Part shown: one piece after another, positions 33,841 through 42,746 of the stretch
How positions within the stretch are numbered: the first letter of the stretch is position 1
Layout of the letters: each line of letters starts with the position of its first letter
Assembly (NCBI RefSeq): GCF_000428045.1
Contig: NZ_ATZE01000014.1
Span: 15,751 to 79,750, forward strand
Source: Sedimenticola selenatireducens DSM 17993
Lineage (GTDB): Bacteria; Pseudomonadota; Gammaproteobacteria; Chromatiales; Chromatiaceae
Direction: 5' to 3'
Length of the DNA: 64,000 nt
Notes under the pieces: model-generated
What the model was told of the DNA's origin: nothing
Databases searched by the model: none
What the model saw: the letters and a program-made list of their open reading frames with translations, nothing else
Position numbers and translations under genes: made by a program

Positions 33841-34243
33841 TCGTTGAACATCGGCAGACGCGTCTGCCGCTTGGGAATCATTTGGGGCTCAAACTTGCCG
33901 TTACGGTCCCGGGGCACATCCAGGGTCAACGCGCCCTGTTCTCCTTTGAGAGTTTTGGCGCTATAGCCATAACAGCTGTTGCCGGTGTTGTGGCCTGCCG
34001 TGGCGTGCCGGGGATAGCCAAGATGGTCGGTCATCTCACCTTCGAGCATGGGCTCAAAGGCATTTTGCTGGAGCTGCAGGGTCAGTTCGGCAAGCTGTTC
34101 TGGCGTCTTGACCGCCTTGACCAGTTCTTCCAGCTGGGACGAGAGAGAGTCTTGTTTTTTGGTTCTTCTGCGCATGCGTCTTTTTCTTTATTATCAAGGG
34201 CATGGGACTTTGAGCAGTTACACAATTTAATTTACAGTCTCTC
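33841..34243 (-). mobile_element. IS256-family element fragment
   Basis: The reverse strand encodes the first ~110 residues of an IS256-type transposase (EPMLEGEMTDHLGYPRHATA, TGNSCYGYSAKTLKGEQGAL, LDVPRDRNGKFEPQMIPKRQ), starting at 34175. The frame loses homology at 33841, where the 22-bp repeat starts, so the DDE domain is missing. Upstream at about 34205-34243 lies a sequence typical of an IS256 end (gactgtaaattaaattgtgt on the reverse strand). Dead element. Confidence 0.8.
34205..34243. repeat. IS256 terminal inverted repeat (5' end)
   Basis: The reverse strand reads gagactgtaaattaaattgt then gtaactgctcaaagtcc, resembling IS256-family ends. It marks the outer boundary of the fragment; no matching second end was found near 35900. 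Confidence 0.5.
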
Positions 34244-34326
34244 AGCGAGTGAAGCCTGGCTGTCCGGCTCCGATCGTTCACGCATTTCCCTAAAACCAGT
34301 ATATTTTCCTCCAGGAGTGAGTCCAC

Positions 34327-35667
34327 ATGGATGAGCATTCAGCACACGAAGCCGACATCAAGAAAGGCAGCATCTCCCTTCTCGGAGGGATTGCAATGGG
34401 CACCGGCGTCATGATCGGCGCGGGCATCTTTGCGCTCACCGGTCAGATAGCGGAGCTCGCAGGACCGCTCTTTCCGCTTTCCTTCGTCGCCGGCGCTCTG
34501 GTGACGGCGCTCGCCGCCTACAGCTATATCAAAATGTCCAACGCTTGGCCGTCCTCAGGCGGGATCGCCATGATCCTGCAAAAGGCTTACGGTCCTGGTG
34601 TCGTAGCGGCCTCGGCTTCGCTGCTTATGGCGCTCTCGATGGTGATCAACGAAAGCCTGGTCGCGCGTACATTCGCGACCTATGTCCTGCGGCCCTTCGA
34701 TCTTGAGAAAAATGGTCTCCTGATTTCAGCGCTCGCGCTCGCTCTCATCGTCTTTGCCTTTTTCGTGAACGCGGCCGGCAACCGATCGGTCAGCGGCTTC
34801 TCGCTTTTCATGTCCGCAATCAAGATCGGCGGCATCGCGATTTTCGCCATCGCCGCGATTTGGGCGAGCGGGTTGTCCTCGGGAGCGTTCGCAGAACCTA
34901 TCTCTTTGTCGACGGCCGACGCGCTGCTTGCTTCGGTGGCGTTCTCCATTCTTGCCTTCAAGGGCTTCACGACCATCACCAATAGCGGCGGCGAAATTGT
35001 CGACCCGCATCGCAATGTCGGGAGGACTATCCTCTATTCTATCGCCATTTGCATCGTGATCTACTTGCTCGTCGCGATCGCCGTCGGCTCCAGTCTCAAT
35101 ATCTCCGAAATCGTCGAGGCGCGCGACACATCGCTGGCGGCAGCAGCGCGCCCTGCCCTTGGCGACATTGGCTTTTATTTCACCATTGCGATCGCGATTT
35201 CGGCAACGACCTCGGGTGTTATCGCGAGCGTCTTCGCCGTTTCTCGAATGCTCACGATGCTGACCGAAATGAAGATGATCCCGCACAGCCATTTCGGCAT
35301 GAAAGGCGGCATCCGCAGCCATATGCTGCTCTATACGGTAGTTATTGCCGGCACGCTGGCAGTCCTGTTCGATCTTTCGCGTATCGCATCGCTCGGCGCC
35401 TTCTTCTATCTGGTGATGGACATGCTGGTGCATTGGGGCGTCTTCCACGGTCTGCGTGAGGAAATTGGTGCGCGGGCCTCGGTGCTCCTCGCCGCTCTCG
35501 CCGCGGACGCCGTCGTGCTCGCCGCATTCACCGCGGCGAAATTGCAGAGCGATCCTGCCGTTGTCACTTACGCAGTGATCGGTATCAGTGTCGTTTTTAT
35601 GCTAGAACGGGTCTTTCTCTCCCGCAGGCGCTCATCGAGCTCCTCCTCCGATGAGCATACCCATTGA
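34327..35667 (+). CDS. APC-family amino acid permease
   Basis: A 446-residue membrane protein with about 12 helices. The start (GGIAMGTGVMIGAGIFALTG) is the substrate-binding first helix of the amino acid-polyamine-organocation superfamily. GGIAMILQKAYGPGV and AFKGFTTITNSGGEIVDPHR are also typical. The substrate is unknown. It has a CAGGAG site. Its codon use (many TCG, GCG, ATC, AAT codons) differs from its neighbours, which suggests transfer from another lineage. It lies between the 22-bp repeats. Confidence 0.85.
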   Translation: MDEHSAHEADIKKGSISLLGGIAMGTGVMIGAGIFALTGQIAELAGPLFPLSFVAGALVTALAAYSYIKMSNAWPSSGGIAMILQKAYGPGVVAASASLLMALSMVINESLVARTFATYVLRPFDLEKNGLLISALALALIVFAFFVNAAGNRSVSGFSLFMSAIKIGGIAIFAIAAIWASGLSSGAFAEPISLSTADALLASVAFSILAFKGFTTITNSGGEIVDPHRNVGRTILYSIAICIVIYLLVAIAVGSSLNISEIVEARDTSLAAAARPALGDIGFYFTIAIAISATTSGVIASVFAVSRMLTMLTEMKMIPHSHFGMKGGIRSHMLLYTVVIAGTLAVLFDLSRIASLGAFFYLVMDMLVHWGVFHGLREEIGARASVLLAALAADAVVLAAFTAAKLQSDPAVVTYAVIGISVVFMLERVFLSRRRSSSSSSDEHTH

Positions 35668-35963
35668 TGTTAGCGCTTCTCTCCGCGCACCATCGCCCTC
35701 ATCAATGTTTTGCATCGGCTGTAATAAAACGCTCACTCCCGCGTTTTTCTTTTTCTGGCGGCTTATCCGGCAGCACGTTCCCACGGCTTCCGGCGGCGCG
35801 AAAATGGGGGCGAGTTTGCTTGGGTCGATAAAGAGCGCATTGTAAATCGCAGCGCGACCGAGCTGGTCAGCTTGGTGGTGCGCCGGCACGACAGTTTCAC
35901 TGCTGATTGAGAGTCAACTATCTATCACCTGTTAATGGGTTAAATGCAAAAAAGGGTTACATG
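35668..35963. other. intergenic stretch with an unassigned open frame
   Basis: Between the permease and the Kef-like gene no clear gene is seen. One forward frame ending at 35910 reads GGEFAWVDKERIVNRSATEL and VSLVVRRHDSFTAD, protein-like but unrecognised and without a start. It could be the tail of a lost gene. Confidence 0.35.
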
Positions 35964-35985
35964 ATGGAGCATCCAGTACTCACCA
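35964..35985 (+). repeat. 22-bp direct repeat, right copy
   Basis: Identical to 33819-33840. Here it is the genuine start of the Kef-like gene. The two copies bracket the IS256 fragment and the permease (2.1 kb), which is too long to be an IS256 target duplication (8-9 bp). Confidence 0.8.
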
Positions 35986-36935
35986 GTGTCATCGGTCTTC
36001 TAGCTGCCTCCGTGGCGTTGCTGGCCCTGTTCGAGCGCATGGGGCTGCCGATTTTACTGGCTTATTTGCTGGTCGGGATAGTTCTGGGCCCCGCTGGCCT
36101 TTCCTGGATACCTCATACCGAGGATCTGCATTTCCTCGCCGAGTTCGGGGTGGTGCTGCTGCTTTTCACCATCGGCCTGGAGTTCTCTGTGGGCAAGCTC
36201 TGGACCTTGCGCAGACATGTGTTCGGACTCGGTGGCGCCCAAGTGGTGGTCACTGCTGCGCTCGGTGCTCTGTTGGCCTGGGGAGTGGGGCTCGCTCCGG
36301 GCGCGGCCTTCGTGGTGGGTGGGGCGCTGGCGCTATCCTCGACGGCGGTGGTGTCACGCGAGCTCAGTCGCAGGGATGAACTCGGACAGCCGCACGGTCG
36401 TCTTTCGGTGGCGGTGTTGATCTTTCAAGACCTGGCCGTTGTCCCTTTCCTGATCCTGATCCCGGTACTGGCCGACGACTCGGGGAATGGTGTTTGGGGC
36501 GCGATCGGATGGGCCCTGTTGACCGGTGCCATTGTCATCGCGCTGATGATGGCGGCGGGCCGGTGGATGTTACGGCCGATATTTCGGTGGATTGCCGAAC
36601 GCGGTTCAGAAGAGCTGTTCACGTTGACGGCGCTGTTGTTTGCACTCGCAGCGTCATGGTTGACTGAGTTCGCGGGATTGTCATTGGCCCTGGGAGCTTT
36701 TCTCGCCGGCGTGATGCTCAGCGAGACCGAGTACAGGCATCGTCTCAGTGAAGAGATCCGACCGTTTCGTGATGTGTTGCTGGGATTCTTTTTTGTAGTG
36801 ATAGGCATGATGCTGGACCTGGCCGCGGTGGGAGCGCTGTTGCCGTGGGTGTTGCTGGCGTTGGCGATTGAACGGCACCACATGGCAAATAACCAATGGA
36901 GGACACAACCATGGGACCTAGCAGTGAAAAAGTAA
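35964..36935 (+). pseudogene. truncated Kef/CPA2-type potassium/proton antiporter
   Basis: The 323-residue frame encodes the antiporter core: VGIVLGPAGLSWI, FGVVLLLFTIGLEFSVGKLW, AALALSSTAVVSRELSRRDE-type and FQDLAVVPFLILIPVL. Normal members exceed 550 residues and carry an RCK/TrkA-N domain. Here helices end at LLPWVLLALAIER and the frame continues into unrelated sequence (HHMANNQWRT) that overlaps the next gene's ribosome binding site. The loss of the C-terminus points to a deletion. It may still make a membrane protein but is probably non-functional. Confidence 0.7.
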
Positions 36936-37420
36936 AAGACCCGGTGTGCCACATGTGGGTGGCGCCGGAGCAGTTCGCGATTAGCTATCAGGGCATGGAC
37001 TTCGCGTTCTGCTCGCAGCAGTGCAAGGACCGCTTCCTGGCCAATCCACACCTGTATATCGGTGTGCCAGGCGCACCGGCGCCGAAGCAGGAAGGGCAGG
37101 AGGTGTTCAAGCGCCGCCGGCTGCGCCTGGAAACACCCTTGTCGGACGTCCACGCGCAGCAGGTCACCGAGCAACTCCTCGCGATGATGGGGGTGTACTC
37201 GGTAGACATTGATGCGGGCGAACTGACCATCACCTACGATCTCCTGCAGGCGACCGCCGAGCAGATCGAGGCGACCCTGCAGCAGGCGGGCGCGTGTCTG
37301 GGCGAGGGCTGGAGTGAGAGGCTGCGCCGCGCCTTCGTCCACTACCTGGAAGAGAACGAGGTGGCGAACCGGGAGGTACAACCCGGTCCTCACGGGCACG
37401 GCGGGCATCACCGTGACTGA
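36911..37420 (+). CDS. YHS plus HMA-like domain protein
   Basis: A 169-residue protein with an N-terminal YHS domain (VKDPVCHMWVAPEQFAISYQ, then FCSQQCKDRFLANPHLY) followed by a ferredoxin-like fold resembling heavy-metal-associated domains (RLRLETPLSDVHAQQVTEQL, AMMGVYSVDIDAGELTITYD) but without CxxC. The tail is Gly/His-rich (GPHGHGGHHRD). GGAGG lies 8 bases before ATG. The third YHS gene of the window; its start overlaps the truncated Kef-like frame. Confidence 0.7.
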   Translation: MGPSSEKVKDPVCHMWVAPEQFAISYQGMDFAFCSQQCKDRFLANPHLYIGVPGAPAPKQEGQEVFKRRRLRLETPLSDVHAQQVTEQLLAMMGVYSVDIDAGELTITYDLLQATAEQIEATLQQAGACLGEGWSERLRRAFVHYLEENEVANREVQPGPHGHGGHHRD

Positions 37421-37468
37421 AACATGTGCTGTGACTGGCGTGTCCTATGGGGCTTGGGTCCCAGGATC

Positions 37469-38653
37469 ATGACGCTAAAGCAAGAGAATCTTGCACAAGG
37501 CTGCGCCGTCGAACACGCCCCCGTTTCGACATCGCAAATAATGCCTGCGATGAGCACCCCGCTGGCATCCATTTTTGGCAGCGGGTTTCTGGTGATTGTT
37601 CCCGTGCTGGCCAGCAGTGTGGGGCCGTACTCGGTGTGGGCGATGATGGCGGTCGCCTTTGTCGCGTTCCATATTGGCGCTATTGTGCGCCACAATATTC
37701 TCTGTGCCGAGCCGGTGCTGGCAGCGGGCAATCAACCTGTGACACTCATGCTCGAACGGTTGTCGGACGTGGCGTTGGTTGCGGCTTACGTGGTGTCCGT
37801 ATGCCTCTATATTCATATCCTGAGCGCCTTCGTGCTCGGGGCTTTCGAGCTGGATTCGGGTTTCAACAAGAGTCTGCTCACCACGTTAGTGATTGGAGTG
37901 ATAACCGTTGTCGGGATGACGGGTGGTTTGCAACTGTTGGAGCGCCTGGAACGCTGGGCCCTGTACCTGACCATCCTGATTCTGGCACTGCTGCTGGGCG
38001 GGTTCGCCGTTCATGACGTCAACAGCTTTCTGGACACGGGGCGGTTCGCGCTGCCGAATCTGCCACAACGTTCCGGCTGGGAAATGGTGACCATGGTGGC
38101 CGGCACCCTGATTGTCGTACAGGGTTTCGAAACCCCGCGTTATCTCGGCAGCCGTTTCGACACCTGGACCCGGATCCGGGCCTCGCGCTGGTCGCAGTAT
38201 GTGTCTCTCGCGATCTACGTCGCCTTCGTGGCTCTGGCACTTCCTATCGTGCCGGTGCTGAGCGGGCACTATGCCGACAACAGCCTGATCCGGCTGGCCG
38301 CGGCAGTATCGGTGCTGCTATCGATGCCGCTGATCCTGGCCGCCGGCCTGTCGCAGTTCTCCGCCGCGGTGGCGGATACCCTGGCAGCCGCGGCGAATCT
38401 GGAGGAGGTCACACGCCGGCGTATGACTCAGCGCTGGGGCTATCTGTTGGTCGGCGCCGCCGCCATGGTGCTGGCCTGGACGGGTTCGACCTTTACGGTG
38501 ATCGCACTGGCGTCGCGCGCCTTCGCCCTGTACTACCTGTTGCAGTGCCTGGTGGCCTTATCAGTGTGCAACAACCACCGCGAACGGGCGCGCTTCTTCC
38601 TGGTGGCGTCGGCGTTGGCTTTTGTCCTGTTGTTTGCCGTGCCGGTCGGTTGA
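37469..38653 (+). CDS. polytopic membrane transporter, APC-like
   Basis: A 394-residue protein with about 11 helices and no obvious signature. Segments such as SIFGSGFLVIVPVLASSVGP, GGLQLLERLERWALYLTILI and the APC-like discontinuous helices suggest an amino-acid or ion transporter of the APC superfamily. The start at MTLKQEN is chosen after an AGGA; an ATG at 37424 gives 15 more residues and lies 4 bases after the YHS gene. Substrate unknown. Confidence 0.6.
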   Translation: MTLKQENLAQGCAVEHAPVSTSQIMPAMSTPLASIFGSGFLVIVPVLASSVGPYSVWAMMAVAFVAFHIGAIVRHNILCAEPVLAAGNQPVTLMLERLSDVALVAAYVVSVCLYIHILSAFVLGAFELDSGFNKSLLTTLVIGVITVVGMTGGLQLLERLERWALYLTILILALLLGGFAVHDVNSFLDTGRFALPNLPQRSGWEMVTMVAGTLIVVQGFETPRYLGSRFDTWTRIRASRWSQYVSLAIYVAFVALALPIVPVLSGHYADNSLIRLAAAVSVLLSMPLILAAGLSQFSAAVADTLAAAANLEEVTRRRMTQRWGYLLVGAAAMVLAWTGSTFTVIALASRAFALYYLLQCLVALSVCNNHRERARFFLVASALAFVLLFAVPVG

Positions 38654-38710
38654 TCGGCGGCGACTCGCAGCACAATGGAGTCTGATGAACATGTTACATG
38701 ACACAACCAT

Positions 38711-40831
38711 ATGACTGACACTGCCAACCCCGGGAATGCTTTCGTGATACAGCCCGGCGCGCCATTGCCGCTGGGCGCCTGTGAACGCTGCGGCGGGGTG
38801 AACTTCGCGCTGTTCAGCCGCCATGCGGAGCAGGTGACGCTGCTGTTGTTCGATGCACCGACAGACGAGGCGCCCTGCCGAACGTTGGACCTGCAGCCGA
38901 TGCTACATCGCACCGGCGACATCTGGCATGCCTGGATCGAGGGCCTCGGCCAGGGCACGATCTATGCGTGGCGCGTGGATGGCCCGTACCAGCCGGAGCA
39001 GGGGCATCGCTTCAATTACCACAAGGTGCTAATCGATCCTTACGCCGCTGCGCTGGTGGGGACGGATTGTTGGGATTTCGCCTGCGCCTGCGGATATGAG
39101 TCGGCGTCGGAGGTGGACGACCGGTCTTTTTCCAAAGAAGACAACACCCGCCGGCAGGCCAAATGCCTGGTTTGCGACGGTGCCTTCGACCGGCGGGGCG
39201 GTCAGCGGCCCCGTCACGCGTGGACGGATACCGTCATCTACGAAACCCATGTGCGCGGCTTCACCGTACACCCGTCCGCCGGCGTGGCGCATCCCGGGAC
39301 CTATCTGGGGCTCATCGAACAGATCCCGTATTTGCAGGAACTGGGCATCACCGCCGTCGAGCTGCTACCGGTGCAGGAGTTCTTTGAGGGCGAACTGGTG
39401 CGCGACAACCCGCGGAGCGGCGAACGCCTGCGCAACTACTGGGGCTACAGCACGGTGGCCTTCTTTGCCCCCAAGGAAAGTTATTCCAGTCGCCGTGAGC
39501 CGGGCTGTCAATTGACCGAGTTCAAGACCATGGTCAGGGCGCTGCATCGCGCCGGGATCGAGGTCATCCTCGATATCGTGTTCAATCATACGGCGGAGGG
39601 CAACGAAATCGGTCCCACATTAAACTTTCGCGGCCTGGACAATCGTATTTATTACTTGCTCGAAGAGGACCGGCATTTTTACAAGAACTACTCCGGCACT
39701 GGCAACACGCTCAACTGCAATCATCCGGTTGTACGCGACTTCATTCTCGATTGCCTGCGCCATTGGGTCATCGATATGCAGGTGGGCGGTTTTCGATTCG
39801 ATCTGGCTTCGGTGCTGGGCCGCGACGTGCACGGCAATCTCCTGGCCAATCCGCCCTTGCTGGAACGCATCGCCGAGGACCCGGTGCTGCGTGACGTCAA
39901 GCTCATTGCCGAGGCCTGGGATGCCGGTGGCGCTTACCAGGTGGGCAGTTTCCCGGGACAGCGCTGGTCCGAGTGGAACGGGCGGTTCCGCGATGACGTG
40001 CGCCGCTTCTGGCGCGGCGACGCCGGCATGACCGGCGCCCTGGCCAGCCGCCTGTGCGACAGCGCGGATATCTATCAGTACGGCGGCAAACAGCCGGTCA
40101 GCAGTATCAATTTTGTGACCTGTCACGACGGTTTCACCCTGAATGATCTGGTCAGCTACCGGGGCAAGCACAACGAGAGCAATGGTGACAACAATGCCGA
40201 CGGCGATAACCATAACCACAGCGACAACTATGGGATTGAGGGCACCACCGACGATCCGGCCATCGAAGCAGTGCGCCAGCGCCAGATCAAAAATTTCATC
40301 GCCACCTTATTGGTTTCCCGTGGCGTGCCCATGTTGCTCGGCGGGGACGAGTTTCGTCGTAGCCAGGACGGCAACAACAATGCCTATTGCCAGGACAATG
40401 AAACGTCCTGGTATGACTGGGACCTGTTGCAGCGACATCAGGAGATCTTTCGCTTCACCCGCGAAATGATTGCCTTGCGCAAGCGCCATGAAGCGCTGCG
40501 TCGGGAGACCTTTTTTACAAGCGCTGACATTCGCTGGTTCAGCCCAGATGGCGACACGCCTCAGTGGAATAGGGGCGACCGCAGACTCGGTTGTGTTATC
40601 GATGCATCGGACCGCGCAGCGTCGTTACTGTGTCTGCTGTTCAATGCGGGACCGGATCGGGCCGAGTTCGTGTTGCCGCCGCCCCTCAGCGACTGTCCAT
40701 GGCGGGTTGCCGTGGATACCGCGCGGGCGTCCCCGCAGGATATCAGCCCCCCGGGTGGAGAGCCGTTGCTGCAGGAGCCAGGATGGTATCGTATGGAAAG
40801 CCGTTCCCTGGTGATCCTGGTCAGTGGGTAG
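38711..40831 (+). CDS. glgX: glycogen debranching enzyme
   Basis: A 706-residue GH13 enzyme that removes branches from phosphorylase-trimmed glycogen. An N-terminal CBM48 region (FSRHAEQVTLLLFDAP) precedes the barrel: DIVFNHTAEGN, catalytic Asp in VGGFRFDLASVLGRD, Glu in LIAEAWDAGGAYQVG and Asp in NFVTCHDGFTLNDLV. It complements GlgP 13 kb upstream in the same island. Confidence 0.92.
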   Translation: MTDTANPGNAFVIQPGAPLPLGACERCGGVNFALFSRHAEQVTLLLFDAPTDEAPCRTLDLQPMLHRTGDIWHAWIEGLGQGTIYAWRVDGPYQPEQGHRFNYHKVLIDPYAAALVGTDCWDFACACGYESASEVDDRSFSKEDNTRRQAKCLVCDGAFDRRGGQRPRHAWTDTVIYETHVRGFTVHPSAGVAHPGTYLGLIEQIPYLQELGITAVELLPVQEFFEGELVRDNPRSGERLRNYWGYSTVAFFAPKESYSSRREPGCQLTEFKTMVRALHRAGIEVILDIVFNHTAEGNEIGPTLNFRGLDNRIYYLLEEDRHFYKNYSGTGNTLNCNHPVVRDFILDCLRHWVIDMQVGGFRFDLASVLGRDVHGNLLANPPLLERIAEDPVLRDVKLIAEAWDAGGAYQVGSFPGQRWSEWNGRFRDDVRRFWRGDAGMTGALASRLCDSADIYQYGGKQPVSSINFVTCHDGFTLNDLVSYRGKHNESNGDNNADGDNHNHSDNYGIEGTTDDPAIEAVRQRQIKNFIATLLVSRGVPMLLGGDEFRRSQDGNNNAYCQDNETSWYDWDLLQRHQEIFRFTREMIALRKRHEALRRETFFTSADIRWFSPDGDTPQWNRGDRRLGCVIDASDRAASLLCLLFNAGPDRAEFVLPPPLSDCPWRVAVDTARASPQDISPPGGEPLLQEPGWYRMESRSLVILVSG

Positions 40832-41592
40832 ATGTGTTCGGTGATGAGCGACTTGGATGTGGGTTGTTTTGTCCCGGATAAAGAGGGCGGGTATGTGGTG
40901 ATGTTTGAAAAAGACAAAGACAGTGATCGAAACCCGGGCGCACTTGGTTGCCAGCCCGGCGAGTGGGGTGATTGTGTACCTGCGTTGGCGCCGTCTCACC
41001 ACGGCTTTGAGCTGTTCACGGAAGGCGATGACCTGTATCGGGTAATGCTGACTGCTATTGCCAGCACAAGGTGGTCGGTCGAGCTGGATAGTTATATCTT
41101 CGCGGACGACGAAGTCGGTCGGTGGTTCGCCGAGGCGCTCGCCGATCGGGCGCGCGCGGGCAATTGTTCGATGCCTTCTGGCGCGGGCAGCGGCGTTGGT
41201 TACCGGATAGCGCTTCGAGCGACAGTATCCTGGTACACAACCATACCCGGACATGCCGCCATCGGCTGCGCTGTATCTATGCGGATGCCTTCGCCGCCGG
41301 CGTCCGCATCTATGCGTATCTGCCACAGGTGTTGCACGCCAAGACGTTCGCAGTGGATGGCGAATGGGCGATGCTCGGCACCGCCAATCTGGATTCTCTC
41401 AGCCTGTTTGTTAACTATGAGCTCAACCTGGTGACGCGGGACCCTGAATTGTCAGCGAAGCTGGAGCAACAGTTTTTGGGAGATATGGATGATTCAGTGC
41501 GCATTCAGCCTGCGCGCTGGGGAAAGACGCGATTGGCTGGCGCGTTTGTCCGAGGCAGTGGCTTGGATGGCGCGGCGCTGGCTATAGGGTAG
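40832..41592 (+). pseudogene. phospholipase D-family (cardiolipin synthase-like) remnant
   Basis: The first frame gives FELFTEGDDLYRVMLTAIAS and VELDSYIFADDEVGRWFAEA, the N-terminus of PLD-type synthases, then breaks near 41160. A second frame from about 41290 carries a single HKD motif, HAKTFAVDGEWAMLGTANLD, and the C-terminal YELNLVTRDPELSAKLEQ. The first HKD motif and about 100 residues between are missing. Begins directly at the glgX stop. Confidence 0.7.
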
Positions 41593-42122
41593 GTGGTGAC
41601 TGGAGTGTTCAGATGAAGGCAACCGGTCGGCGAAGGATCTTGGTATTGTGATCGGGTGCCGCTCTGGATGACGACGGGGTTGTTGTTGACAGGCGGTCTG
41701 GTCGGCTTGATGGTCAGGCAAGGTGCGCGGTGTACAGTTGGACATCAAGAACCTGCCGAAAACTATCCGATATTTGACAGGGTTTTCATTCCAACAGTTA
41801 TGTTGATCAGTATCAATGAAGGTGTCGCTACTAAGCGTAGATTGTATCGCTTCCGATGGACGCGCAGTACGTTTATACCGTACCCTTCCCTGGTCCTGGT
41901 TCCTATATGGCAGCCTTCACTAGTGACGCTGCCATGGGTCAACCCGATACGAATGACACAGGGGTGCGTTTCCATGGGTCACGGTAATGAAAGTGGGGTC
42001 CGGGCAGACCATGAGGCATCGTTTTATGCCTCAGTGATCATGCACACGGTACACTGGCATTCCGTCATTATCACTTTAAAGAGTTACAGGCTTCCGACTT
42101 ATCTTGTAAAAAGGCGAGGAAT
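41593..42122. other. stretch without a clear gene
   Basis: No supported gene is seen. A short hydrophobic frame near 41656 (WMTTGLLLTGGLVGLMVRQG) may be debris. A perfect 8-bp hairpin (tgaggcat / atgcctca, 42012-42033) lies before lemA. Confidence 0.4.
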
Positions 42123-42719
42123 ATGGATACCACAGTAATCGTTGTTCTGGTTGTCATTGCGCTGATCATTTTTTATGTGATCGGGATATTTAATAAACTG
42201 GTTACGCTGAAGAATCGCTACCAGAATGCCTTTGCACAGATCGAGGTGCAGTTAAAGCGACGTTACGACCTGATACCCAATCTTATCGAGACCGCCAAGG
42301 GCTATATCAAGCATGAACGTGAAACCCTGGAGGCCGTGGTTGAGGCGCGTAATGTGGCGCAAAATATGTTGTCAACAGCGGCAGCTGATCCGGGCAATGC
42401 CGAGGCGATAAAGGACCTGAGCGGTGCCGAAGGCAAACTGGCTGGCGCCTTGATGAACTTTAATATGGTTATGGAAGCCTATCCGGACCTCAAGGCCAAT
42501 CAGAATATGATGCAGTTAAGCGAAGAACTTATCTCCACCGAGAATAAGGTCTCTTTCTCACGGCAGGCCTTTAACGACCAGGTGATGGCCTATAATACCT
42601 ATAAGCAGACGTTCCCACCCGTATACTTTGCAGAACGGTTCGGTCATGCACAGGATGCGACCTTGCTGGAATTTGAAGACACGGCGGCCATACAGGCAGC
42701 ACCAAAAGTCTCGTTCTAG
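42123..42719 (+). CDS. lemA: LemA family protein
   Basis: A 198-residue membrane-anchored coiled-coil protein with a single N-terminal helix ([17 protein letters not shown]) and the LemA core ([35 protein letters not shown]). Length fits. LemA genes are commonly followed by membrane peptidases, as here. Function is poorly known. Confidence 0.9.
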   Translation: MDTTVIVVLVVIALIIFYVIGIFNKLVTLKNRYQNAFAQIEVQLKRRYDLIPNLIETAKGYIKHERETLEAVVEARNVAQNMLSTAAADPGNAEAIKDLSGAEGKLAGALMNFNMVMEAYPDLKANQNMMQLSEELISTENKVSFSRQAFNDQVMAYNTYKQTFPPVYFAERFGHAQDATLLEFEDTAAIQAAPKVSF

Positions 42720-42746
42720 TTACTGTATTTTATTCTGACGTTTGAT

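Noticed and set aside
34726-35448. A 240-residue reverse frame rich in Arg and Asp inside the permease
   Set aside because: Shadow frame; the forward strand encodes a complete permease.
41656-42138. A 160-residue forward frame before lemA
   Set aside because: No ribosome binding site, no recognisable domain, and it overlaps the lemA start in another frame.
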